NCBI GenBank assembly: GCA_029204225.1
Contig: CM055108.1
Location: 47,233,486-47,297,485, forward strand
DNA: 64,000 nt
From: Diphasiastrum complanatum
Lineage: Eukaryota > Streptophyta > Lycopodiopsida > Lycopodiales > Lycopodiaceae
Direction: 5' to 3'
Positions within the stretch are counted from its first letter, which is position 1. Each line of letters begins with the position of its first letter. The translations under genes were made by a program, and so were the position numbers. Shown here piece after piece: positions 1-9,925 of this stretch. The notes under the pieces were generated by a model, which saw only the letters and a list, made by a program, of their open reading frames with translations, was not told the origin of the DNA and ran no database searches.

Positions 1-457
1 CTAGTAGTAGTATGTAATGCTATCATCCAGGGTACTCTAGCAGTAGTCTTTGTATTGCTATGTGATGTTAAAGATTGAACAAATATAAAACTAAGTTATA
101 TTGAAGATCGAACAGATATAAAACTAAGTTCAGGTGCATGGTTAAGATATCAATGTTTTTTTGAATTGTGTGTGATGCCAGTTGTTAAAAGTGTAATGTT
201 TGGTCTTATTTTCCTTTTTGTCCAAGCATGCCACTTTCTAATGCTTTTGTTTTTATGTAGCTTTTTCTGAGACAGTCAATTATTTGACCTCTTGTTTCAT
301 TTGTATACTACCATAATGAAACTACCATTGGTTGGTGGTGAAGCCCACTATTATGGATAGGGAAAATGGGGAGGACCTTGCCCCCTCCCTTTATTTCTTT
401 TAGTTTTTCTGTGGGAGAGGTTCTATTCTGGCTTAGTTGGGAGGCTTGTGTAGTTTC
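1..457. other. No gene recognised
   Basis: AT-rich sequence with no coding signal or repeat that I recognise. It contains a short local duplication ('agatcgaacagatataaaac'-like copies near 75-125). It probably flanks the organelle-derived insert that follows. Confidence 0.4.
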
Positions 458-1556
458 TTACGTTAGCTTGCTTTTCTTTTTACGAATTAGATTGAAATTA
501 AAAATACATTCATGTACTTTGTAGCAGCTTCGACCAACGTAGAGTTCATAATAATTGCATAAAGCTGGAGTAAAAGGATTCAAACCTTTGCATGTCGGTA
601 TCAAAAAACGATGCCTTACCACTTGGCTATACTCCATGGGTGATAACAATGAGCGGAAATGAGAGAAGCGGCCGTCTCCCTCCGCTGCTCCTCTCGGAGA
701 AACTTCAAAAACGTTACTGCTCATAGGCTCCCAACCCCCTTCTAGTCGAGTAGCTCTGTTGTTCGGCTTTACCGTGCTACTCGCTTCACAAGGTCCAAAG
801 TAATCTCTGTGGGAGGAGATGCCTTTCATCTACCAAATGATCACTCCAAGACCCTCCATCTAGATAATGGGTAGGAGTGGTCCACTTCCAAGCTAAGCGC
901 GCCCCCCCCGGAAGGGCGAGCATCCCTGGTGATGGTTCCTGATAGTCCAATAAATAATCTAAGGCGTACCGAATGTATTTGACCGACGTAGATGTGCCCT
1001 TGTAGGGTTCTATTTATTTGGGGGTAGTGGGCCATGACGAACCTAGCCCGCTCGTGACGGATCGGATGCAACACCACTCTATGGATAGCATTGTGGTATC
1101 CATACCCCGACGGAATGAGGCTATTGGAGATTCGAAGTCCCAGGTGGAAAAATAATAAGGCGTTCTTCGGCTTGCCCATGGAAGGGCCGAAGGCCACAAC
1201 TACCCCGTTTCGTACAGAATTAATAATTAGCCCCAAGCTCGGGCGGGGCATTGGCTTTCACCCGTGAATTTTTCAAGATCACAACCCGCCGCTGCACCCC
1301 CTATATATGGGAGAAGCAGCAAGGTTCGCAGAACGAGCTTGAAGGACATGAGGATATAGCAAGTAGAGAATAGGATTACTAGGGCTTGAACTTACCATTA
1401 TGAGTGGTACGTTTAAGCCAAATAAACTATAAGCCCAGCTACCAGCTCCATCCTCATGTAATAGAGTCAAGAGATGTGGCGAAAGCAAAGCCCTCGACTG
1501 TTGAAGGGCGAGTGCAGATTTATGGTGTTTGTAATGTTAAGCCGCTCGGGGGTATT
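458..1556 (-). other. Probable nuclear insert of mitochondrial DNA (NUMT)
   Basis: This stretch differs from its surroundings: higher GC, long runs without stops on the minus strand (841-1251, 1279-1488, 458-829) that match no protein I know, and a trnQ(UUG)-like sequence at 565-636 of the plant mitochondrial type. That combination fits a piece of plant mitochondrial spacer DNA moved to the nucleus. The right end is cut by copia element A at 1557; matching DNA may resume at 6659. I infer the organelle origin from the tRNA and the composition, not from a database match. The ORFs here are probably not genes. Confidence 0.6.
565..636 (-). tRNA. trnQ-UUG: Mitochondrial-type tRNA-Gln(UUG), decayed copy
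   Basis: Read on the minus strand, 72 nt fold as a tRNA. The acceptor stem TGGAGTA pairs with TACTCCA and is followed by a G discriminator. The D-arm contains AGCCAAGTGGTAAGGC. The anticodon loop TTTTGAT carries UUG, and the T-loop is TTTGAATCC-like. The sequence closely resembles the native plant mitochondrial trnQ and differs from the plastid one. The anticodon stem has a T/C mismatch and other changes from what I recall of functional copies, as expected of a nuclear copy under no selection. It is probably not expressed. Confidence 0.75.
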
Positions 1557-2375
1557 TGTTGAATTTCACATGTTGTGACTGTCCACTACATGTACTTGTG
1601 ATCTCCTAAGGTGTGTAGATACACCAAGATCAAGACTAGATTGAGATTCAAGATCAATCTTGAATCCTATGGCAAAAACACACTACTACATGCATTCAAT
1701 CACTTCCAACTCTCACTCACACGTGTGGGAAGTGTTCCAAAAGTATTCTAAGTAAAAACAAGCTGCTCTCCTCGGGTAGAGAGAGAAAAACCATCATGAG
1801 CTCTCGGGTAGAGAGAGAAAGTTAGAAATTCAATGACACTCAAAATCCACTCAATCTCAAAATCAATTAGATCCAAAAGGAGGAGTACAATGATACTAAT
1901 AGATTCATGAGCTACCACTATGCTTAACTATGATTGGATCACACTTTGCCACCTCTTAATCCTATTGGACCATTGATCCATGCACCTCTAAATTCTATTG
2001 GACTATATTCAAGCACACCTCAATTTTCTATTGGACCTCACAAGGTTCCACCTCTAAATCCTATTGAACCTCTTAAGCTTCATCAAACAAAAGCATGACA
2101 CTTGTCTACATTCTAATTGGCACAAGTTTGGCTCTATTTTGGCTCAATATTGGCATTACAAGTGGAAATGGATAATTTGCCATCTATGCCAAATTTGACC
2201 CTATCAACATCCTACACTAAATGCTTGACTATGAAATTCTATGAGACCCCTATATCAAACATTTTGATTTACTTTACAATTGTCCACACGTGGGAACATC
2301 CTCCACACATGTGAGATTCACTTACAAACTTCTATCATAAAAAATACCAAGCTAGATTTTTGCCAATTTCTCACA
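1557..2375 (-). repeat. 3' LTR of copia element A
   Basis: Direct repeat of 5834-6653 with scattered substitutions. It contains the palindrome CACACGTGTG at 1718-1727. It is 3' relative to the element's minus-strand gene. Confidence 0.92.
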
Positions 2376-2502
2376 CTCCTTCTCAAAAAATAGCTTGGAA
2401 AGGTACTAGGTCACTTGAGAAGTTTGTAAATCTTTTTGAGTGGATCCTTTGGTATGCATAAGAAGTGAAGAGTCAGCCAAGGGATCCATCATAGCAGCAC
2501 CC

Positions 2503-5076
2503 TCACCATATCCATGATAAGATCTCTTTGGTAGAGATCTCTTGCAAATGCCTTTGAAGAGTGCTCCACCAATATGCCACTATTATCATGGGCTTCCTCC
2601 ATGCTTGATGATGATCTTTGCCTTGAAAGTTCCACTTGCATAATGGATGCACCATAAATAGAGAAATCTGAGGCTTCCAAGCCTCATAAGGATCATGGAG
2701 ATCAAGATCATAAGATGTGAAACAATGATGATTATCAAGATTATGCTTTCTAGCTTGACTAGTCCACATACAATGAACTATAACCATGATGGATCTAATC
2801 TTGATATCAAAGACTATCTTGATCTTTTTTAGGCTAGTTACTCTCTCAAGGATGTAAGTGTCCACTTTGGATGCTTCACTTAATCTCAAGAGGAGTTTAC
2901 AATTTGCCTCAAAACATGTGAAAACATGATTTTCAAAAAAGTGAGTACCAAGCTCAATCTTGTTCTTACTAGAACCAAGAGCATACTTTTGACAATACAA
3001 TATCTTGCTTTCAAAAAGTATTGGAAACACATCTAAGTCAGTAATGACAAGAAACATGTCCATACCATAAGCATCATACAAAACTAGTATAGCTTTTCTT
3101 GAACTTTGAGATCCAAAAAATTCAATGAAGCAAGATAGCATTTCAAGCAAAGGAAGAGAAGCATATATGAATGTGTTGTAGTAGATACAGCATGAAATAT
3201 GCCCCTCTTTGCCATGTAAGGTGAGCCATAAAGACTCGGACATGCATCTTGAAGATCTTCTTGAAATCATATGAAGAAGAAACTCCTCCTCACACATTGG
3301 CCCCATCATAACTTGAATACCTTCAAAAAGGATAACTTGTGATGCTTCTTGAGAAGCCTTGATCTCGGCCACTTCCAAGATTGAATTTTCATGCAATATG
3401 ACATCTCTATTCACCATCACATTTGAAATAGAGAGTGTAAAGACACTAAAGGCCTCCTTGATGGATGAGTATCCAATCATGATCCATGAGCTTGGATCAT
3501 CCTTCCTTCTTGTTTCCAAGGGAATATGTGCAAAGCAAGCACTACCAAGTTCACTAAGGTGATCAACCTTAGGCTTCATCTTGAATAAAACTTCATATGG
3601 TGCTATCCCTTCAAGAGCTCCAATACTCCTCAAAGCTTTGATCTTCAATGAGAATTTCTTCTCAACATATGCTTTGAATAACAAGGAATAATCATACACC
3701 ATAATACTTGAAGAGAGAAGATATGTGCATCTTGTGTAATCCTCCTCCTTTGAACTATTGGAAATATAAGAAACATCGAGAGAGTTTGCACTCTCACTTG
3801 GATCCAATTTGTAGATGCCTTCAAATCTTGATCCATATGAAAGGATCTCACCATCCTTCTTAATCACACAATTGTCAATATTGAAATTGACATCAAAGCC
3901 ACTATCAAGAAGTTGGCCAACACTTAAGATGTTCTTTGTAAGCTTTGGGACAAAAAGAACATTGTTGAGAAAGAGATCTTTAGAAGATGCAAGCTTCAAG
4001 GGAATAATTCCTACTCCTTCAATATTGCACTCATGCTTACTTGCAAAGTATATGGTCTTCTTGACTCCATCATAAGGCATAATAGATGAAAAAAAGTGCT
4101 TGGAGCCACACATATGTGAAGATGCTCCACTATCAAAATACCATGAGTCATCCTTGTTGAAGGTGGAAGAGGAGAAGCTTGATGCCATAAGAGAGCCTTC
4201 TCCATCACTTGCAATATAGTCTTCTTTCTCATTGGTGATGTTGGCTTGATTGAGTTGATTCTTCTTCTTGAAGCAATTGGTGGCATAATGGCCTTTCTTG
4301 CCACAATAAAAGCACTTGATCATCTTCTTCTTGAGATTTGAATTAGAAGCATGAGAGGTATCCTCCTCCTCTCCATCTTGGTCTTTAGCTTTGTCATTAG
4401 AGAAGTGATGGTGTTGCTTCTTACTCCTCTCTTTGTGCTTGGCAAATAGAACTTTGCCCTCATCATGATTGAGTGATAGCTTGTCCATCCTCAAGAGTTT
4501 GTACTCTTGTCTTGATTCTTCAGAAATAAGCACACTTTGAAGGGCCTCCAAAATTGGTATCTCCTCCTTAATAGCATAGGATTTGACAAGGTTGTCATAT
4601 TCATCTCTCAAGCCATTGAGAATGACTTGGACTAGCTCACTTTGATTGATCGAGTCACCAATACATGCAAGCTCCCTATGAATATCCTTGACTCTCAAAA
4701 CATAATTAGATGCACTCTCATCACTCTTTTGACTACTTTGGGATATTTGATTTCTAAGAGTGAGGAGCCTAGAGGTGTTCTTAGCCTCATAGATGGACTT
4801 GAGACAATCCCAAGCTTCCTTGGATGTAGAACAATCACCAATCTCCCTCAATATCTCATTAGAGACATTCATCTTAATGTAGTGGAGAGCCATCCTAGCT
4901 CTCTTCTTGTATTTTTGTACTTCTTGAAGGACTTTAGGATCCTCCTCAATCCCAAGTAAAATGTCCATCACATCTTGGAGTATCAAGATGGACTCCATCC
5001 TCAACTTCCATATTGAATAATTGGAAGTAGACAATCTCTCACTTGGTTGCAGCAAGTATGAACTCATTGAAGTCAT
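2503..5076 (-). CDS. Gag-protease polyprotein with reduced integrase and unusual C-terminal tail (element A)
   Basis: A single open frame of 857 codons. The N-terminal ~230 residues are a copia gag (starting MTSMSSYLL, with the typical NYSIWKLRMES block). A CCHC zinc knuckle CFYCGKKGHYATNC follows near residue 254. The aspartic protease motif DSGASSH, with an intact catalytic Asp, lies near residue 315. After that only the end of integrase is recognisable (APYEVLFKMKP, then a DPSS...IGYSS block). The HHCC finger, the DDE core and the YVDD polymerase motif are absent. The last ~160 residues match the tail of the family D element at 58923-59400 and end in the shared LSWIW. The long frame, kept open through the deletion joints, suggests it was translated as gag-protease plus tail. 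The start at 5076 is the first ATG of the gag domain. Confidence 0.8.
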   Translation of the reverse strand: MTSMSSYLLQPSERLSTSNYSIWKLRMESILILQDVMDILLGIEEDPKVLQEVQKYKKRARMALHYIKMNVSNEILREIGDCSTSKEAWDCLKSIYEAKNTSRLLTLRNQISQSSQKSDESASNYVLRVKDIHRELACIGDSINQSELVQVILNGLRDEYDNLVKSYAIKEEIPILEALQSVLISEESRQEYKLLRMDKLSLNHDEGKVLFAKHKERSKKQHHHFSNDKAKDQDGEEEDTSHASNSNLKKKMIKCFYCGKKGHYATNCFKKKNQLNQANITNEKEDYIASDGEGSLMASSFSSSTFNKDDSWYFDSGASSHMCGSKHFFSSIMPYDGVKKTIYFASKHECNIEGVGIIPLKLASSKDLFLNNVLFVPKLTKNILSVGQLLDSGFDVNFNIDNCVIKKDGEILSYGSRFEGIYKLDPSESANSLDVSYISNSSKEEDYTRCTYLLSSSIMVYDYSLLFKAYVEKKFSLKIKALRSIGALEGIAPYEVLFKMKPKVDHLSELGSACFAHIPLETRRKDDPSSWIMIGYSSIKEAFSVFTLSISNVMVNRDVILHENSILEVAEIKASQEASQVILFEGIQVMMGPMCEEEFLLHMISRRSSRCMSESLWLTLHGKEGHISCCIYYNTFIYASLPLLEMLSCFIEFFGSQSSRKAILVLYDAYGMDMFLVITDLDVFPILFESKILYCQKYALGSSKNKIELGTHFFENHVFTCFEANCKLLLRLSEASKVDTYILERVTSLKKIKIVFDIKIRSIMVIVHCMWTSQARKHNLDNHHCFTSYDLDLHDPYEAWKPQISLFMVHPLCKWNFQGKDHHQAWRKPMIIVAYWWSTLQRHLQEISTKEILSWIW

Positions 5077-5820
5077 GTAAAGTGGAGATAAATAAAAGTG
5101 ATTAACAAAAAATGTTGCTTCTCTCTCACTATAGGATCCAATAATGGTGTGCTACCATCTCCTATGCAAGATCTTGCAACAAACTGTGAGATGATTCTCA
5201 CTAGCTATCTCAATCTCTCCAAAACTAGATCTACTTCACATCAAATGATGGAGTATGGGCAAAGTTAGGATCAAACACTCTTAGCACGTGTTAAATACAC
5301 TAAGAAACCAAATTTGACTCAAATACAATGATATTGCATGAAACAAAATGGCTAAGATCTCAAAACAGTGCCTAGATCACATATAGATGAGATTGGTAAG
5401 CATTCAACTGTGATTTTGGATCAAACAAGCAATCTTTTGACCAAACCAAATGTGTCCACCCAGGTCTAGGTGCCCTACCTAACCCTCTTCAAAATCTTAT
5501 AACTTTTGACTGGCTCAACCAAATGGAATGAAACTGATTGCATCAGAAACTAGACAAAAATAGCTTCAAAACAAGCTATCTAGCAAGATTTTTGAATCAA
5601 ACATGAAAGAGAACTCCCAAACTGAAATTGGATGTTCCTCACACATGTATAAGCACCTAACTCCATATAGTACCAGGTCAGACCCAATCAATGTCCTTTT
5701 GATCTCTTTTGATCCAAGATTGAACAAGATAGCTAGGAAAATGAGACTTGACAACTTCTAGCTCAAGATTGATGAAAATTTTTCACTTAGATGGATCAAA
5801 ATGCATGGTAACCTTAGGTA
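5077..5820 (-). other. Untranslated leader of element A
   Basis: Between the primer site and the gag start on the minus strand. No coding signal is seen. The length suits a copia 5' leader. Confidence 0.6.
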
Positions 5821-5833
5821 GGCTCTGATAACA
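5821..5833 (-). promoter_or_regulatory. Primer binding site of element A
   Basis: Directly after the 5' LTR on the minus strand the sequence reads TGTTATCAGAGCC. This is one base off the usual copia site TGGTATCAGAGCC, which pairs with initiator-Met tRNA. Confidence 0.8.
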
Positions 5834-6653
5834 TGTTGAATTTCACACGTGTGGACTATCCACTACATGTACTTGTGATCTCCTAAGGTGTGTAGATGCA
5901 CCAAGATCAAGACTAGATTGAGATTCAAGATCAATCTTGAATCCTATGGCAAAAACACACTACTACATGCATTCAATCACTTCCAACTCTCACTCACACA
6001 TGTGGGAAGTGTTCCAAAAGTATTCTAAGTAAAAACAAGCTGCTCTCCTCGAGTAGAGAGAGAAAAACCATCATGAGCTCTCGGGTAGAGAGAGAAAGCT
6101 AGAAATTCAATGACACTCAAAATCCACTCAATCTCAAAATCAATTAGATCCAAAAGGAGGAGTACAATGATACTAATAGATTCATGAGCTACCACTATGC
6201 TTAACTATGATTGGATCACACTTTGCCACCTCTTAATTCTATTGGACCATTGATCCATGCACCTCTAAATTCTATTGGACTATATTCAAGCACACCTCAA
6301 TTTTCTATTGGACCTCACAAGGTTCCACCTCTAAATCCTATTGGACCTCTTAAGCTTCATCAAACAAAAGCATGACACTTGTCTCCACTCTAATTGGCAC
6401 AAGTTTGGCTCTATTTTGGCTCAATATTGGCATTACAAGTGGAAATGGAGAATTTGCCATCTATGCCAAATTTGACCCTATCAACATCCTACACCTAAAT
6501 GCTTGACTATGAAATTCTATGAGACCCCTATATCAAACATTTTGATTTACTTTACAATTGTACACACGTGGGAACATCCTCCACACATGTGAGATTCACT
6601 TACAAACTTCTATCATAAAAAATACCAACCTAGATTTTTGCCAATTTCTCACA
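5834..6653 (-). repeat. 5' LTR of copia element A
   Basis: Partner of 1557-2375. It carries two CACACGTGTG-type palindromes; the one at 5844-5853 is perfect and lies near the LTR end. Expected to hold the promoter for the minus-strand transcript. Confidence 0.92.
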
Positions 6654-6658
6654 GTATT

Positions 6659-7057
6659 CCACCAACCATGACTGAACTGGATCGGTCTTGTAAGGTTCAC
6701 GCTATCGCATGCCGAGCGACGAGAGCCAAACGTTTGTCCCATAGGTGGACTATTACTGAACTGGAATAATTTCTCAATTTTACATCTCAATACCACAATT
6801 TTCCATAATAGTAGAGTTAGTAGTATCTGCGATTCTGAAACGGCCCAAGGTCCTGATGACAAAAGTCCCACTGGATGGCCGGTGGCATAGGTCAAATAAT
6901 ATCTACGATGGGATGAGCGAAGCGCAGAAAAGCTTTCTGTTCTATGCAATGTTCCCACCTACTTTGAAAGTCTTCTTGATTGGTTTTTCAACCAATCAAG
7001 GTCGGTCGAACGCCAGAACTGAATGAAATAGATTTAAACTAAAAAAATACATGCATA
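6659..7057. other. Unassigned; possible continuation of the mitochondrial insert
   Basis: This is the DNA on the far side of element A's insertion point, so it was once contiguous with 458-1556. Up to about 6960 its composition resembles that block, and one minus-strand frame (6596-6958, entering the LTR) matches no protein I know. No gene is called. Confidence 0.35.
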
Positions 7058-7493
7058 TCAAAGATAAATTTTATATACCTTAAGAGATTCAATGGTTATC
7101 TCTCCAATTGAGGTCGCCGTTGTCGGTATTTCCTGAACGACATTATGAACTAGAGAATCAAATTCTCTATGTGTATTATTAGCTGAATTTACTTTTACAC
7201 AGAGAAAATTTGATACTCCCTCCTTATTTATCTTTACAGAAAGAATGTTCAGCATCCAAATTAAAGCAATAAAAGCAAACTAGCAATCCTTACTTATTCT
7301 TATATGGAATCAAATAAAATTTTGCCGCTGGACTGCATTCGATGAAATATACAACCCTTTCAAAATTGGCGTCTTTTGCCTTCACCGCTCCCATAAAAAA
7401 TGGACAGACAACTAAAACTACACCCTGAGAATCAAAACTAATACTATGTTGCAAAAAGTTTCCTCCGGCTTCTACAATAACATCTGTAATTTC
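7058..7493 (-). other. Possible further exon(s) of the unrecognised minus-strand gene
   Basis: After the stop at 7494 the same minus-strand frame stays open for about 70 more codons. Potential splice sites follow: a GTAAGG donor near 7290, a GTATAT donor just after an open stretch at about 7080-7215, and a TTCATTCAG acceptor near 7020. These look like plant exon borders, but I could not join them in one frame. It may be a decayed gene. Confidence 0.3.
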
Positions 7494-7947
7494 TTATGTT
7501 TTTTCTTTTAACTCTGCACAAAATTTTGGTCCTAATCTATAGCTTCTATGTGAATCCGGAAGAAAGAAATCAAAATAATTGCCGAGCTGATCAATTTTAT
7601 CAGCTAAGTAAGCTTCGCGTTGATTATAATGGTCAGAATTAAAATAAACCTGATTAGGATCGTATGGAATTCTGACAAAAAGATTATGTACAGGGAGAAA
7701 AAGAGATGTACACACAATATTTACAGATTTTTCAGTTATTTTATCAAGATCCTGTTGGGTTATCATCACTTTTGGTGAAGAAATCTCTTGAGGAGCTAAA
7801 TGAATAACATGAGGAGGAGAGGATGATTCTGGGTCTGAATTAGATTCTCCTGCATCTAATTCAGAGCTCAAAAAAATGTGGAGTCTCTTGTCAGGGATAA
7901 CTCTAGGAGGAAGGGAAGCAGCTGGCCTTCGAGATCCAGCTTCCTTT
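7494..7947 (-). CDS. Unrecognised ORF continuing the H3-like sequence in a shifted frame
   Basis: The minus-strand frame is open from the frameshift at the end of the H3-like region down to a TAA at 7494, about 150 codons. The early part is rich in Ser, Glu and Pro. The later part is more globular, with aromatic and hydrophobic runs such as YFDFFLPDSH. I do not recognise a family. It may be the remainder of a chimeric gene starting with the histone-like domain at 8187, or a separate decayed gene. No retroelement motif is present. There is no ATG near its start, so it depends on the upstream frame or on splicing. Confidence 0.35.
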
Positions 7948-8187
7948 TAAGGCCTGCATGGCTGTCACAGCAAAACGAGCATCAAGCCCAAGTGACAGGG
8001 TAACATTCCCAAGAGATCGACTGAAAGGAGCTCTAGGAATCAAGAATTCAGTTGATCTTTGGAGTCTTCATATCTCCCTCATCCAGACTTGCTTTCTGCC
8101 ACGTTTACGGCCAATACCAAGGGGAACACGAGCATGGGATGGCTGTACAGAGGTAATGGCACAGGCAGTGGATTTCGTCCTAGCCAT
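7945..8187 (-). pseudogene. Histone H3/CENH3-like coding remnant
   Basis: From an ATG at 8187 the minus strand encodes MARTK, the invariant start of histone H3, then a divergent basic tail of about 30 residues. Next comes a segment aligning with the H3 alpha-N and alpha-1 helices: REI, a stop (TGA, probably from CGA), then a block containing STEFLIPRAPFSR. A part ending ALK matches H3 'RFQSSAVMALQEA'. The LIPxAPFxR form is nearer to plant centromeric H3 (CENH3) than to canonical H3 (LIRKLPFQR). One extra G after 7945 shifts the frame, and the rest of the histone fold is not seen. A stop plus a frameshift indicate a pseudogene, unless splicing avoids both. Confidence 0.6.
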
Positions 8188-8519
8188 CTTTCTCAAAATC
8201 AAAAGAAGTAAATTTAGAAAAAAAAGTCTGTGATTTGAATATCGAAACCAAGCGCAAATAATGAAAGCAAAAAAAATTTCGAAAGAAAGGACTGAATATC
8301 GGTTTTGAGCGTGAGGTTACAAGAGAAATAAAGTAACAAGAAGATTTGCGTTCGAAAGCGATATCGGCAATACAGCGATTTAAGTCTCGAGCGCAAGGAG
8401 TGATGGTGGACAAAGAAGGAATAGAGAGTGTGCTTGAGAGCGATATTGGGAGCAAAAAATGTAAAGTTTACGAGAAAAAATGAAAATTCTGAGGGGGTAT
8501 GTATAGTAAATTTTTGCAC
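8188..8519 (-). other. Leader of the H3-like unit
   Basis: AT-rich minus-strand leader between the H3-like ATG and the G-box promoter. It carries two copies of a motif like GATATCGCTTTCAAGCGCAC (8346-8366 and 8429-8450, minus) that recurs in inverted orientation on the other side of the promoter. Confidence 0.4.
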
Positions 8520-8780
8520 CTGTGAAAAAAATCAGCTTTCGACACGTGGCAACATCTAACTAGTCCACATGTATTTTTTGTACAGATCATTAGGACTCAA
8601 TAATGAGGCCACGTCGTGTAGGACACGTACATGAATCATATTGCGACACGTGGCATTTTGCACGTGACAAATATCAGATCAATCATTCTCTTGACGGTGG
8701 AATATTCTTGATGAATAATGTGATGACACGTGTCCTTTTGGACATCCTCCACACGTGTGAATTTTTTTTATAAATAGGTC
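8520..8780. promoter_or_regulatory. G-box-rich, probably bidirectional promoter
   Basis: Five CACGTG cores lie at 8543, 8647, 8661, 8727 and 8752, several in the GACACGTGGC context typical of ABA- or light-response elements bound by bZIP/bHLH factors. The last sits in a CACACGTGTG palindrome (8750-8759). A TATA box TATAAATAGG at 8769-8778 points to plus-strand transcription starting near 8800. The minus-strand H3-like unit starts on the other side. Plant use of G-boxes is established knowledge; activity here is inferred. Confidence 0.55.
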
Positions 8781-9506
8781 AATTCTGGCACGGATTTTCA
8801 CGTAAATTTTCTGATTTGTACGCCAGATATCGATTTCAAGCGCACACTTTCTTTTGTTTATGGTCTGTTTACATACTTGCGTCTGTATCCAATACTGCCT
8901 GCTCTGATATCGCTTTCAAGCGTGCCTTACGTTTACTTTCTTGTATGTTCTTTGTACTCACACTCGGATTTGATACTCAGTTTTCTAATATCTTTTTTAC
9001 AATATGCATAAAAATAGCTTTTGGACAAAACAAACACAAGCACAAAAAGAAGTGAAATCAAAACAACATAGAAGATGACAAAAATGGAATGGTAAGGCAA
9101 TGAAAATAAACACTGGTCAAAATTTTGGAAGTTGGAAATCTAATTAAGTGGCTCCGAAGCACAACTAGTATAAAAGTATGTAACATAATTGCACATTTTG
9201 TTTTGGAATGCATTTCGGGTACTCCCGTTAGGGTTTATGAGAACGTGGATCAAAATTATTATTTTTTGGATTCTAAAGAAAGGAATAGGAATTTTGTTTT
9301 TTTTTTTGTTCTATCACGTTGTCAACTTTTTTAGGTTGTTTGAAATGTTTTTGTCTTGCTTTTTTTTAGGTCTTTTTTCAAAGTTTTGATTTTTTTTTTA
9401 AGGAAAAAAAGGTGTTCCAGAACATTGTATGGTACGTAATATGTAATAAGAAGCTATTGAGGGAGCGGACTCTTCTGCTAGAGAATTTTCATGAGATCAT
9501 GCACTG
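8781..9506 (+). other. Plus-strand leader-like region, no supported gene
   Basis: Downstream of the TATA box, two motif copies (8825-8846, 8905-8925) match those in the minus-strand leader. Reading frames here (for example 8816-9055) are T-rich and low in complexity, and I do not call them genes. 9050-9500 is AT-rich with long T runs. Confidence 0.4.
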
Positions 9507-9628
9507 GGGCATTATCTGAAGTTCTTCAAGAATAATGAGATAAGTGTTGCCCATTCAACGTTTCATCAACATGGCGAGACAATGATTATGGCAACCAAGG
9601 CACTGTCTCATTTTCTTGGAGGACATAA
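9507..9628. repeat. Long direct repeat, left copy
   Basis: About 122 bp, nearly identical to 10330-10452. The two copies flank a gag fragment plus repeat R2. A duplication this long is not a retroelement target duplication and suggests insertion during break repair. Confidence 0.8.
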
Positions 9629-9925
9629 GCCTCTTTAGCACTTTTACATGATGATACTTCCCTCAAAAGATCATTGCTCATGTTCGTTTTCACACAATGA
9701 AGCGCTAGCCTAGATCTCTTTTTGTATCTCACTAATTCATGTGCACCTAGAAGTTCATATTCATTTTCAATCGAGAACTCATATAGGTCTTGGAGCACCA
9801 AGAGTGACTCCATCCTAACCTTCCAAATAGCATAATTTATAGAATTCAATCTCTCACTAGCTTCTAGAAGGTATGCTCCAACAGATCCCATCTTACTAGT
9901 GATCTTATTGTTGGTCAAGTCCACA
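9629..9925 (-). pseudogene. Gag N-terminal fragment, copia family D
   Basis: The minus-strand translation matches the first ~100 residues of the family D gag (AYLLEASERL, then YAIWKVRMESLLVLQDL), as in the elements at 51466 and 58102. It breaks into flanking DNA at 9628. No LTR, primer site or later domain is present. Confidence 0.8.

Larger units (their letters stand above)
1557..6653 (-). mobile_element. Copia element A, complete but non-autonomous
   Basis: Two LTRs of about 820 bp (1557-2375 and 5834-6653), both starting TG and ending CA, bound this element. A 5-bp target duplication GTATT lies at 1552-1556 and 6654-6658, so both ends are original. It reads on the minus strand. The primer site is at 5821-5833, and a purine-rich tract (read GAGAAGGAG) at 2376-2386 abuts the 3' LTR. 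It encodes gag, a protease and parts of integrase, but no integrase catalytic core or recognisable reverse transcriptase. It must have moved using enzymes supplied by another element. The LTRs differ at scattered positions, so the insertion is not very recent. Confidence 0.92.

Noticed and set aside
565-636. Plastid trnQ
   Set aside because: The stem and loop sequence follows the mitochondrial version, not the plastid TGGGGCGTGGCC type.
458-1488. Four overlapping minus-strand ORFs in the mitochondrial-like block as protein genes
   Set aside because: No known domain; they cover a tRNA and look like GC-rich organelle spacer with few stops.
8816-9055. Plus-strand ORF after the TATA box as a gene
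   Set aside because: Low-complexity T-rich translation that mirrors the opposite leader; more likely untranslated.
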